DNA of 64,000 bases, taken from NCBI GenBank assembly GCA_036346225.1, contig JARFIW010000108.1:2108001-2172000 (forward strand), given 5' to 3'. The notes beneath the pieces are model-generated. The model was given only the letters and a program-made list of their open reading frames with translations. It ran no database searches and was not told the origin of the DNA. Both the position numbers and the translations under genes were made by a program. Every line of letters begins with the position of its first letter. Within the stretch, counting starts at the first letter, position 1. This document shows positions 21,769 through 32,182 of the stretch, one piece after another. The DNA comes from Platerodrilus igneus. Its lineage: Eukaryota; Arthropoda; Insecta; Coleoptera; Lycidae.

Positions 21769-24609
21769 TAGCGTTGCCCACTTTTTTTCATTTGTACACC
21801 GTATTTGGTGGTTGTAATTGCCTGTGCCCAAGGTTTGGTGGGATCTATAGTTACTTTTCCGTGTGCCATTACGAATTGACTGTAAATTTCATCCAAATTT
21901 AGTATTTCATTCCGTCTATTAAAGACGGTATGAAGTAATTTTGTCAGTTTATTTGTGTCTGTTAGTGGGGCTTGTCTTTTTAAAGTTATTCTGTCCACAG
22001 CTTCGATAGTGGGGAAAGTAATTTTTCCTCCGTTTGTATGTCCTGCCCTGATTACGTCCCGTAAAGCCGTTGTCAGATTGGGGGGGGGGTCTTCAAGTGT
22101 TATTATTTGCATAACGTTTTCTATAAGTTTGTATATGTCTACCGGGTTATTAGCTCCTTGTTGTAATTGTTCAAGTTTCGTTGTTTGTTGAATGTTGTCG
22201 TGTACGATGTCTTGTTGTTCCTCGCATGTGTTTTTATTTGGTTTTTCTTTTGTCTTTCCTTTTAAAATGTTTATTATTTTCTTGATTTGTTTGCTTTTTT
22301 CTTTGACTTTTCATCCAGGGGAATTGGAGTTTGTATTTCGGTTGGTATCTCTCTGTCTTCGAGGGTGTTAAATGTTTGGTTTATTACAATTTAATTGGTG
22401 ATAGTTTTTACAATTAAAGAGTCGATAAAACAGTTTACGAGTACGTCGATAAATACAGTTACAAAGTCGGTAATACAGTTTAAGAGTTCATAAATACATC
22501 GCGCAAGCGCAATGAGAAAAGCGGGCTACGCCTCTGGCGGATGTAAGCGCGAACCTTATTACAGATTCCGCGCTGCCAACTACCATGACGTCACCACTGC
22601 ACAAATTACATTGCGTAATAATCGGAAATATAAAAATTTAAACAATGAAAGATAAAAGCGAATAATTTTAACAGAAAGAATACTCACATAAGATATCCGG
22701 CATTTGACGGAGTTGCGCTAAGGTAGGCCTCCATTTAAGTCCATCAGGCGTCTCAAGCCCTTTTCCGGTAACTAAAGATGGTGACTCCTGCCAACGCTTC
22801 TTCAAGCGCTCCGGCCAGCTACGGCAGTCCTGAGATCGCTCATCCCCGGGTCGTGCAGTACGGTACGCCTACGTGGCTCAAATTCATCTACCTATGTAGG
22901 GATCGGATTAAGAAAAAAACAGGTAAAGGGCGACAACAAAGATAATTAGGCAGGATATCTACATAGATAAAGATAAGCACGATACGATACCTCAAGCGTC
23001 CACTCCACTCGAAGAATAAAGGCAAACAGCCACGTTTAAGAGCGTCACGGAAACCTCTCACCACTTTGTTCCCACTCTTTTTCGTCTTTTACACCAGCGC
23101 GAACTTATTCGTCCAACCCTCTCGCGTCGCGCACTCTGCGCAAACTCACTGTGACGTATCGGAAGTACGCGCCTAGTCTTTTAAAATTCCACGCACCGCG
23201 TCTTTTGAAATTATGGCGCGAAACCTCCGTACATCAACTTAACCTAATACAATGTTTAAGTGCCGATTGGCACGTAACAGGTTAGCTCTGTATTTTTGTG
23301 TTCGTTAGAAATCTCGTTTTTGTTGTAACTTGTGGTGTCTCTTTTGTTTTGTTGTCCCTGTTATTTGTTCTGTTTAGGTTTGTTAAGTGTTGCGTTAATT
23401 CTAAAAGTGTTGTGTTTGTATTATCCATGGTCAGTGCGTTGTATTAGTCTGTCTATTAGTGCTTTGTATGTTGGACAACATTTCTGTTCACCTAAGCACT
23501 TTTTCCCACTTCTTTGGCATGGAATACATGGTATTACTTTCTTTTTGTTAGGACAGTTAGTCCTCTTATGATCACTGTCTCTTTCATTATTTTCTCCACA
23601 ACAGCCACATGTGCTTTTGGTTATGAAGCAGTGTTTTGATATGTCTCAAATCTTGACATCTGGCGTACCGCGGTACCACCAGATAGTCTTTTATTGTTAA
23701 TGCACTATATCCTATGTATATTTTGCTACTTGCCAATAATTTCTTTTCTCAGATCCGGTGCATCCTCAGCTACGTGGTGCTAAGTTTGTTTTCCCCTTGG
23801 TCCAGTTTTGAACCTTAAGGTGAATTTACTTTTAAATTCTCCGACCGACATGATTTCCTCTATATTTTGTCTGTATACGACTGTATATATTTCATCTTCT
23901 TTAAGTATGGTTGGAACGTCATAGACGACTACCAACGGATTGCGCGTTTTTGGAAGGTCATATATTAGTTTGTCGTGTATGTCTAGTTTACTAATTATTT
24001 TATGAATGTCTTTTTCTGATTCGGTTTCCATTATTAGAACCCTATTTGTTGTGCGCATAATTTTTGATTTTTACTTTTTGCTCTGCTAGTTTTATTTTAC
24101 TGGTAAAAATTTCGGCTACTTTCCTTGAATTTTCTCCAGTTTTTGAAGTTATGAATAGTGTGGTATTTATAGTTTGTCTTACTCGTTTTATCGCATCCTA
24201 TTTTGGTCCTAGTCTTTGTAACTGAGTCCCTTTTGCTATACTTGCATATGTTGAAAGTGGTATAGGCGCGGGTTGTGCTTGTAATTTTTAATTTCATCTT
24301 TGTGCTGTGCGTTTCCTTTTTATACTGCATCTCTTTCCCTTTTTACCTGTGCTATTAGAAATGCCATATCTGTGATTTTCTTCTTTAGTGTTTTCTCTCT
24401 CTTTTGGTACATTATTTGTCTAGGTAGTGTAAGACTTCTAAGTATTTGTCCTAAATTTCTTGTATTAGAGTTTTTTCGGGTAATTTTTCGTCTTGGCTGT
24501 CTTTTTTTCGTGTGCGTTTCTTCTGCCTTGTCGTTTCGTCACGTCCTGTACTGTTTGTCTGTATTTCGGGTTTGCTGATTTGATACTGCTCATCAGTATT
24601 TGTGTCCAT
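21768..24609 (-). pseudogene. R1-clade LINE ORF1 (nucleic-acid-binding protein), split by a solo LTR
   Basis: An ATG at 24609 opens MDTNTDEQYQISKPEIQTNS with a following KKRTRKK basic stretch. After frame breaks, 24058-23780 gives KTRNPLVVVYDVPTILKEDE, then FKSKFTLRFKTGPRGKQT, the R1 ORF1 RRM-like region. The next frame holds a Cys-rich segment (CGCCGENNERDSDHKRTNC) in the zinc-knuckle position. The solo LTR 22382-23279 interrupts it. After it, 22112-21768 gives a clean 114-codon frame (ITLEDPPPNLTTALRDVIRA ...) not recognised as any domain, possibly the ORF1 C-terminus. The 3' end abuts mariner remnant A. Confidence 0.72.
22382..23279 (-). mobile_element. Solo LTR of the retrotransposon 1 family
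   Basis: 898 bp, reverse orientation, right end GGCACGTAACA and left end TATTACAATTT. Exact duplication GGTT at 22378-22381 and 23280-23283. TGACGTCA kept at 22586-22593. The inner edge is longer than in other copies because of extra ACAGTTTA/CGATAAA repeats at 22410-22490. Confidence 0.92.
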
Positions 24610-24879
24610 ACTGTCTGAGTCGGTGAGTGCGATCGTTGTTCACGGGTGCTTACAACAGGTGACCTCGGGGGCCAGGCTGCTGCGTTGAGAAAAATCTGTT
24701 CTGTCCTTAGACATAGTTATTCAACTTTCACTATCACTTAAGTAATTATAAAATAAAAATAAAAAACAAAATTTTATTATACCCGCACTGCACTGAGACG
24801 AGTCTTTACTCGCACTAAACGCTACTCACGATTTTTACTAGTGACTTTATATGCACTTTCTCTACGTGGCACTAGGCGT
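24610..24879. other. No gene recognised; probable 5' region of the LINE ORF1
   Basis: Lies upstream (minus strand) of the ORF1 start at 24609. No clear element boundary was found. Confidence 0.35.
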
Positions 24880-25715
24880 TTCACCCGGTTTTAGCATCTC
24901 GTGGCATATATGCATGTATGTATAAAAATGAATTTATTTTGAGACAATAAACTGGCCTTTGGCCCATCCTACCGTGTTTCTAAGTTTTGAGAGGCTTTTT
25001 GACTTGCTTCTTTAGGATGCGCTGTGTATATATTGCTGATGATGCGGGTGTGTGGGTGGTTTCTTACTTTGATGCAGATCCTCACTGTTGGTAGCCGCAG
25101 GTTATAGAGTAGGAAGTGGAATAGATGGTTTGTGTTCTAGGATTTGCTGAAGGAATTGATTTAATGGTTGGGGAAAGTTTATAACGAAATATGTTAGATC
25201 GAAAGTAGAGGCTAGGGATTGAGGTCTGTTGCAATCTTAAAGTTGTTTTTGAGAGGGGTTAGGTGAGAGCAGTGGCAAATAAGGTAAACTGAAGTTTCAG
25301 GCATGTTTTGGGGTTTACAGGGACAGAATGGAAAGGAAATCAGCTTGAAGGAGTGTAGTTTATATCGTAATTTGCTGTGACCAGTAAGGAATTAAATAAT
25401 TGTTCTGGTGGAATTTTGTATGTGAGTGGGGAAATTAATAATGTCGGGGAAAATGTGATAGTCAACCGGTGTCAGAGTGGGACCAGTATACTTGCCATTC
25501 AAGAAGTGGGATGCGAGATTTTATTTTAGTAATAGGGATAGTGAGGTATGTGGTAGGAAAGATTCTTTCGTTGTGTAATTGGATAGATTGATAGAATTTT
25601 AGGTTACGGATCTGTAAGGCAGAACGCTCGGGAGACGTATAGGAGGTACGGGCAGATTATTGAATTAAGTATTTTTTAGAGTGAAGGGTTGCCGGAGAGT
25701 ACCAGCAATCCACTG
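24880..25715 (-). pseudogene. LINE 3' part, copy C
   Basis: Nearly the same sequence as 27540-28690 (copy D), minus strand. Broken frames read TGHGKFRYKLHSFKL, then a decayed CPC...H..C zinc-finger segment. This is the C-terminal and 3' UTR part of an R1-like LINE. It is cut at 25715 by a solo LTR; the sequence resumes at 26670. Confidence 0.7.
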
Positions 25716-26669
25716 TGTTGCCACGTTTATTTTCAGCATAAATTAAATACCCTTTTTTCCCTTGTTAATTCCTTACCCGTTCGAATAAATTCCGTTTCTG
25801 TTCTTAAATTTTTCAACAACATCCTATATATTGTACCTGTTCAGATAAGTCGCTTTACAATAATTTTAACTCAAATCTATTTGGTTTGAAACGAAAAGTT
25901 TATGCTATAATTAAATAGTCAATGCCTTGTTTTAGGTATCCGTTATCTTGTAACGACCGCGTATAATTAATTCTTATGTGATTTCGACCTAAACATTCGT
26001 CTAAATAGTGTATTGAACTATCCGATAAAACCGTGTTTTCAAGTTTTCCATCACGTTTGATAACATGAGTATTACTTTAAACTCTTCTGGTTATATCCAG
26101 GCAAATGAATATACATTTTCTTTTCTGAACACGATCAAAGTACTTGTCTTTATTTTTGTACTTTTTATTCCGGGTTTTTTATGGGATTTTGCGCACACAA
26201 TATTGTGTGGTAAGTAATTGCGGTTTTAAAAAAAATGTATTTTTCGACGTCAATAAATTAATTTTTAAATGTACTTATTATAGCTCCTTCCGGTGGATAG
26301 AACCGTTGGTTACTTGGCCCTGGTTGATGGGGCGCTTGCCCCTTGCTTTTATGGAGGGAATACACGGGGATACGTGAGCCCAATTCCATCGGCTCCGCCC
26401 TTCCCCTTAGGGAGGGTGTGATCCGTCCTATGCTGCGAATTCGAGGGTGAGTGTTTGCTCAATATTTTCTTATATGGATACCATGTAGTTGTTGAAACAA
26501 CATATATCCACGGGTCTACGGATGAATCACCTTTTTGATTGTAAAGTGACTCGTTTTTTTATGTGCGAGGATATGTGTGGTTAATATTAAAATATTTATT
26601 GATTTATTTATTATAATAATTTTATGTATTTAATTCTGTACTTACAGTGCTACGTTGAAGCACGTAGCA
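25716..26669 (+). mobile_element. Solo LTR of the pol-less retrotransposon 3 family
   Basis: Starts TGTTGCCACGTTTATTTTC and ends GAAGCACGTAGCA, the reverse complement of the 38667-40063 LTR with the same beginning (TTTATTTTCAGCATAAATTA) and end (ACGTAGCA). It is 954 bp against about 1.4 kb, with a diverged centre containing GGTGAGTGTTT, which the other LTRs share. Compared with LINE copy D (CCACTGCGTAACG) it interrupts CCACTG|GCATAACGG. I see no clean target duplication. Confidence 0.82.
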
Positions 26670-26745
26670 GCATAACGGATGATGATATTGTTGATGATGA
26701 GTCTTCTTATGGGTTGGATGAATTTAATTGATTTAAGTTTGATTA
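26670..26745 (-). pseudogene. LINE copy C, continuation after the solo LTR
   Basis: Matches 28668-28745 of copy D (ATATTGTTGATGA.GAGTCTTCTT), giving the uninterrupted form of the insertion site. Confidence 0.75.
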
Positions 26746-27530
26746 TCAGTGGTACTAGTCTTGAAAGCAGCCTGTTGCTTAGTTGGTTTTCGTGTCGTTA
26801 CTAAGCCCTAGTAATCAATGAACCGACCGCAGTCCTGTGAGAAAATTTGAGTAGAAAAATTTTGTTTTGAGGAATACTTAGAAGTATTTTGGGCTTGAGT
26901 GGACTTCGACCACCTGGTGCAATTTCCAGTTATGACGTTATTAAAGACGGAGCCGGATTGTTACCTATCAATTAGGCAGATAAAAAGTTCAATAGTTTAC
27001 CGCGTACCCGTTCAGAGGGCGTAATAATATTGTACAAATTTTACGACACAAAATGAATAATCTAACTCAATGAATAAATTAAGTTTACAAGATACGCAAC
27101 CACGTTTCCGTGTTTTTGGCCACTCAAAAATGGAAAATTTCAAAAGAAACGCAAAAAATGGTTTATTCAAGGTATCGTCTCTCGCTGGCCACACATTTTT
27201 GCCATCTTTTTGGCAATACATGAATACAGCGATAATAAATTCAACCAATTTTGTACTTCTTCGAAGTTGACTATGTGCACCCGGACAAACAATGCCCCAT
27301 CGACCGGAAAAAATGATAATCGGAAGCGGCCAGGTTTGGCAAATACGGCAGATGCGGTAGCAGATTGTATATAGGGTTTTTATGATGTCCTGGACAATAG
27401 AACTGCGATGGCACGAAGCGTTGTCGTGCTTCAACATCACTCGTTTGTGTTTCGTGTTCGATTCTGACTATCTTTCCAGCAGTGCATGGTCCAAATAGAT
27501 CAGTTGTTGTCTTTAGCGTTGTCCATTGAT
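26746..27530 (-). pseudogene. mariner transposase remnant B
   Basis: Copy of 20995-21768. The 27440-27012 frame shows MMLKHDNASCHRSSIVQDII, matching the mariner second-Asp block (HDNARPH....), then in another frame SDYHFFRSMGHCLSG, then CQKDGKNVWPARDD, corresponding to LPERWQKVV. It contains in-frame stops and frameshifts and only the C-terminal third. Its N-terminal break is at the same base as in remnant A. Confidence 0.78.
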
Positions 27531-27539
27531 AGCTTAGCC

Positions 27540-29180
27540 CAGTTTCAACATCTCATGGTATGTATGTACGTATGTTTGTGGGTAAATAAATTTATTTTGA
27601 GGTTATTCACTTGCCTTTGACCCATCCTAGTCTGTTTATATTCTAAGATAATGTGAGAAATATAAAATAAAATAAGGGTAATTCTAAATCTTGAAAGGTC
27701 ATCTTGACTTGCTCATGATGCGGGTGTGTGGATGGTTTCTTGTGTCGATGCAGATTCTTGCTGTTGGTAGCCGCAGGTTAGGGGGTAGAAGATGGAACGG
27801 ATGGTTTATGTTTTAGGATTTGCTGAAAAAATTGATTTAATGATAGAGCAAAATTTGTAATGAGATATGTTAAATCGGAAGTGGAGAGTAGAGATCAAGG
27901 TCTGCTGCAATATAAAAGTTGTTTCGGAAAGGGGTTAGGTTATGACAGTGACGAAAAAGGTGAACTGGAGTTTCAGGTATGTTTTGGAGTTTACAGGGAC
28001 AAATGTTAAGCGAGTATTTTTCACAAAAATGGAGGTCTCGTGTGTGAGTGTTGTCACGCACGTTAAAAACCCCTTCCTTGTTTGGAACAGCAAGGGTTCA
28101 GCAAAATTCAAAATTTTTCAGGTAAAGAAAGCTTGCTTCCTGGCCAATGTAGTACCTTCGGGTGGAGCATTGGAAAATCACATGTAAAGTTTACAGAGAC
28201 AGAATAGAATGGAAAAAGAATAAGATTGAAGGACTGTAGTTTGTATCGAAATTTGCCGTGACCAGTGAGGAATTGAATAATAGTTCTGGTCAATTTTTGT
28301 ATGTGAGTTCAGAAACTAATGTCGCAAAAATGTGATAGTCAACCGGTGTTGGAGTGGGACCAGGCTTCTTGCCATTCAAGAAGTAGGGAGTTATGGACTC
28401 GGGATTTTATTTTAGTGATAGGGATAGTGCGATATGTGGCAGGAGAGAGGTTTTCGTTATGTAATTGGATAGATCGATAGAATTTTAGATTACGGATCTG
28501 TACGGGCGGAGTTTAGTTGCAATTGTAGGAGTGGGATGTTTAGTAGTGTATAAAGGGCAACAGTGGAGGTGGTATAGAACGCTCGCAAGACGTATAAGAG
28601 GTAAGAACGGATTACTGGATTAAGTATATTTCTAGAATAGGATATTGCCAGAGGGTACCAGCAATCCACTGCGTAACGAATGATAATATTGTTGATGAAG
28701 AGTCTTCTTGTGGGTTGGGTGAATTGAATTGATTAAGGTAGAAAGTGTTGGATATTAAAAAGAATCAGCATGGTTTAGAACAAATTTCCTGTAGGTGGGT
28801 GTGCATTTTTAGTCTTGTTTTCAAATGGATTCCTAGGTAAAAGACAGAGTTGTGAAGGCAAGGGACGTTCCTACGACGTGAATATTCGGACTGCGACGGG
28901 GGTGTAAGCAGTCCTTTAGGAGTAACATTTTTGTTTTGGAAGGAGAGATGGGTTGTTTATTTAAGAGCGACCAGGATTCTATTTATTTAATTATGGTATT
29001 GGCAGTGGATTCTAGTTCAAGACAAGAGTTACCACAGATGAGGAGTGTGACGTCAGTGTCTGTATTTGGAATATTGAGTTCAATGAAAAAATTTATAGCT
29101 AAATTTCAGAGAGTTGGTAACAGGATAGAACCTTTAGGACAGCCTTGGCATAGGAATACTAAGAATATTAATTCATCGCG
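27540..29180 (-). pseudogene. R1-like LINE copy D: RT fragment to 3' end
   Basis: Minus strand. 29150-28800 reads GCPKGSILSPTLWNLAINFF (PQG block), then DTDVTLLICGNSCLELESTA, where the YADD motif is decayed to DTD, then SPSKTKMLLLKDCLHPR, the thumb. 28290-28108 gives IIQFLTGHGKFRYKLQSFNL, and 28040-27900 a zinc-finger-like NICPCKLQNIPETPVHLFRH. A SINE is inserted at 28002-28187. The 3' end abuts mariner remnant B at about 27535. Confidence 0.8.
28002..28187 (+). mobile_element. tRNA-derived SINE, 5'-truncated copy 2
   Basis: Carries the SINE body from ATGTTAAGCGAG to ATCACATGTAA. Flanked by AGTTTACAGGGACA (27988-28001) and AGTTTACAGAGACA (28188-28201), a 14-bp target duplication with one change. 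Copy C (25310-25325) shows the same LINE without the insertion. Confidence 0.9.
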
Positions 29181-29184
29181 TTAC

Positions 29185-29265
29185 CGTACAGAAAGCATAA
29201 TATAATTGCACAAATTTTACAATACAAAATAAACAAATAATTCAATGAATAAATCAAGCTTACCT
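29185..29265. repeat. Fragment of mariner 3' flank
   Basis: ATTGCACAAATTTTACAATAC and what follows match 21288-21340 and 27030-27085, the region just outside the mariner transposase. No transposase sequence is attached. Confidence 0.6.
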
Positions 29266-29289
29266 TTATTAATCTAAATATTTAAGTTA

Positions 29290-29800
29290 AGGTAGAGCCA
29301 ATTACGGAAGTTTTGCATTACAGAAATTGCAGTGCAGAAAATATTACTACGTATTCTTCCTCTAACTATGTATGCTTGGGTCGTATGGGTTTTTGCGGCC
29401 TTTCTACACCCAATTGCAACTGAGTTCCTCAATAACCTACAACATTAAAACAAGAAACAAACAGTTATTCTAGTCAAGGGACTGCAAGCATTACATAGAT
29501 AACTTCACAGCATTACAGCGCTCCACTTATCACCCGTCGTTTTGGTACGGTAGTACTACCATTATGTCGGCTAGCTTATTCATTCGTTTCAGCAATTACT
29601 CTTCCTTGTTAAGCATTCGGATTGGTTTAAGACAACGACGTACATTTTCAAACGTAGAAAACATATTACTTAACACTTTATTTCCACGAAATACATAAAA
29701 AATGTAATATAACTATATCTAAAAATTACGAGCAATGCAGGGAACTCAAAACCGCATTTATATAATGCGTCATTATTTCTATGAGAGACATTCTCTTAGA
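29290..29800. repeat. Dispersed repeat, copy 1 (other copy 56810-57245)
   Basis: Shared landmarks in the same order: TATTACTACGTATT, CTATGTATGC, TACAACATTAAA, CGGTACGGTAGT, ACGTACATTTTCAAA, GGAACTCAAAACCG. Non-coding in both copies, family unknown. Confidence 0.75.
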
Positions 29801-29859
29801 ATAATTAATGAAATAGAATTGTTGTGGAGTCAAATGAGGATGACTGTAACGAACTACCA

Positions 29860-31657
29860 GATAATTTAATCGCGAAATGTCGTATTCGAGCTTTAGGATA
29901 GTTTTTCCAATGTAATAATTTTTAGAACAGTTATTTAAAGAACTATATGACGCACATTGTACTTATTGAATATTGTGTACTAATTAACATTTTTAATGAT
30001 TTTTTTATACTAGATAATAATACATGTTTCCAGTAGGGCGTTAAAAACTTCCATGAATTCAAATTGGCAAAATCTGAATCTCGTCTAGACAGTGGGCATG
30101 TTTCTAGGCAAGTACAACATTAATTTGTTTAAGTAATAACGATTCCCTTTTGTTTAAGTGCAATAATTGTTAAAACTTCAAGGCTATGCATTATAATAAT
30201 AGAAAAATGTATTTATGTTAAATAAGGATACGCTTGAAATTAGCAGCGTGTTCTTTAAATCTTCGTCTTCGAAAGCATCGTGTTCTTGCACAACTTATTT
30301 CATAAATTCTCGACTTTTGCAACTTTTGCGTCTTAACGTTTTGGTTACCCAACAAATCAATCTTTTTGTTTATTCTACATTCGTATTTTTGTTAGTTTGT
30401 GATTATGTGTGATACATAAATAAGAATTTACTGCACAAATATTTTCTTTTTTTGCAAACTTTCAAAGGCAACAAAACCGGCTGTAACGAAATAGCTAATA
30501 ATCTGTTCGGTTTCAGTAAGGCGTTAAAACTTCCATGAATTCATAGATTTATCGGCTGTAAGTTAGTAAGAAATAACTCGCCTCTAGACAGTGGGAATGT
30601 TTCTAGACAATAACAAAGGTGATGTATTTAAGTAAAACAATTCTCTTTTGTTTAAGTAGGATTATTGTTAAAACACTGAAAAGCGTGCATTATAATACAG
30701 GAAGTTGTACGTATTATGTTAAATGACGACGCACTTGAAATAAGCAACGTGTTCTCTAAATCTTTATTTTGAAAATATCTTGGTGCCGAACAACTAATCT
30801 CATAAACTCTCAACTTTTGCAACTTGCCCATCTTGTCGTTTTGGTTTTGCAACAAATCTTCCTGTCTTTATTTATTTTACGTTCTTGTTTTGTTAGTTTG
30901 CGGTTTTGGGTAATATACAAAATTACAAATAAGAATTTATCAAGCAAGGGTTTTTTTATTTGCAAATCTTCAAAGGTAACGAGGCGGGTTGTAACGAAAA
31001 ACCTGATAATCAATCACGACTTGTCATATTCATGCCCTAAGAAAGTATTTCCAATGAAATAATTTTTTAAAACAGTTGTTCATTCAAATATATGACGCAC
31101 GTTGTACGTATTGAATATTGTGGGTTAGTTAACATTTTTATATAATTTTGTATACTAGATAATAATACACGATTTCAGTAAGGCGTTAAAAACTTCCAAG
31201 AATTCTAAAATTTATCGGCTATAATTTGGCAAGATCTAATTTGCCTTTAGACAGTGGACATGTATCTGAAGACGGCTCTGTGACGTAGTGGTATGTGTGT
31301 GACTACTACGCTTAAGGTCCCGGGTTTGAATCCCGACACGGTCCGCTTCAAAAATGTTAGGCGAGCATTTTTCACAAAAGTGCACTCTCGTTCGGATGAG
31401 AGGTAAAACGGAGGTCCGGTGTGTGACTGTTGGCACGCACGTTAAAGATCCCTACCTTGTTTGGAACAACAAGGGTTCGGCAAAATTCCAAATTTTCCGG
31501 GTAAAAAAACTCTCTTCCTAGCCAATGTAGTACCTTCGGGTGGGGCATTGGAAAGTCATATGTAAGGACATGTATATGAGTAGTAATAAATATTTTTTTG
31601 CATGAGTGTATATTGTAAAAATTCAAAGGCTTGCATTATAATAATAGAAAAATGTAC
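29860..31657. repeat. Satellite array, monomer about 650 bp, left part
   Basis: Monomers recur with landmarks GCGTTAAAA(A)CTTCCA(T/A)G, CTCTAGACAGTGGGCATGT, GCATTATAATAATAG, CTCGACTTTTGCAACTT and ATATATGACGCAC at 30045, 30515 and 31180. The first full interval is shortened by an internal deletion. A SINE (31272-31565) and then retrotransposon 2 (31662) interrupt the array. Non-coding. Confidence 0.85.
31272..31565 (+). mobile_element. tRNA-derived SINE, full-length copy 3
   Basis: 294 bp with a tRNA-like head: A-box region TGACGTAGTGGTATG and B-box GGGTTTGAATCCCG, as in RNA polymerase III promoters. The body contains ATGTTAGGCGAGCATTTTTC, CACGCACGTTAAAGATCC and CCTTCGGGTGGGGCATTGGA. Flanking duplication GGACATGTATCTGAAG (31256-31271) and GGACATGTATATGAG (31566-31580), derived from the satellite. 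There is no poly-A tail; it ends CATATGTAA, as in SINEs mobilised by LINEs that recognise a specific tail. Confidence 0.92.
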
Positions 31658-31661
31658 CTAT

Positions 31662-32182
31662 TGTAACGGGCTACTACTACCGCGTTTCTTTAATTTAAAA
31701 CAAGTAATAATAATGGTCTTTATTACTCACTGTTCACAAGTCTATTTAACAGTATATGCCTTATTTATAGATGTTTTCAGTCCACTTAACAATGAAGCAC
31801 TATTACACTAATGAATTTACAAGCACTAATATCTTCTTAAACTAACTTCTTTACCCTAGGTCCAATAACCACACTAACACACTATTTGTTTATACACTTC
31901 TATTTATTTATGTATACTGCAAGCTGCATGCACATTAGACACAGCATATCATTTATGTATATATTCTAAAAACTCAACTACGTTTACTTTACAACGATAT
32001 AATTTATATTAGACATTCAAGAATAGACTAACTCTTACATTCATAAGCGGCCTTATATATACCCTGCATTAAGATATGACTCATTATCTAGAACTTTGTA
32101 GAAGGATTCTCGAATGCTGAAGAATACGCTGTGCCCCGGGCGTTTGTATGTTTGACGGGTTGCATAATAGTGGATCGCAACA
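31662..32182 (-). repeat. 3' LTR of retrotransposon 2
   Basis: In element orientation it starts TGTTGCGATCC and ends CCCGTTACA (canonical TG...CA). Differs from the other LTR only at A/C in GGGTTGC(A/C)TAAT. The last 32 or so codons of the macrodomain ORF, including its stop, lie inside this LTR. Confidence 0.96.

Noticed and set aside
24300..24578. 92-codon plus-strand hydrophobic frame
   Set aside because: Antisense of the LINE ORF1 N-terminus; the hydrophobic look comes from reading its Lys/Glu codons backwards.
25712..26673. 4-bp target duplication for the solo LTR of family 3
   Set aside because: Left ACTG and right GCAT do not match; no duplication can be claimed.
31272..31350. Possible tRNA gene (A and B boxes present)
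   Set aside because: The anticodon arm does not pair normally and the sequence continues into a body shared by three other dispersed copies with target duplications; it is a SINE head.
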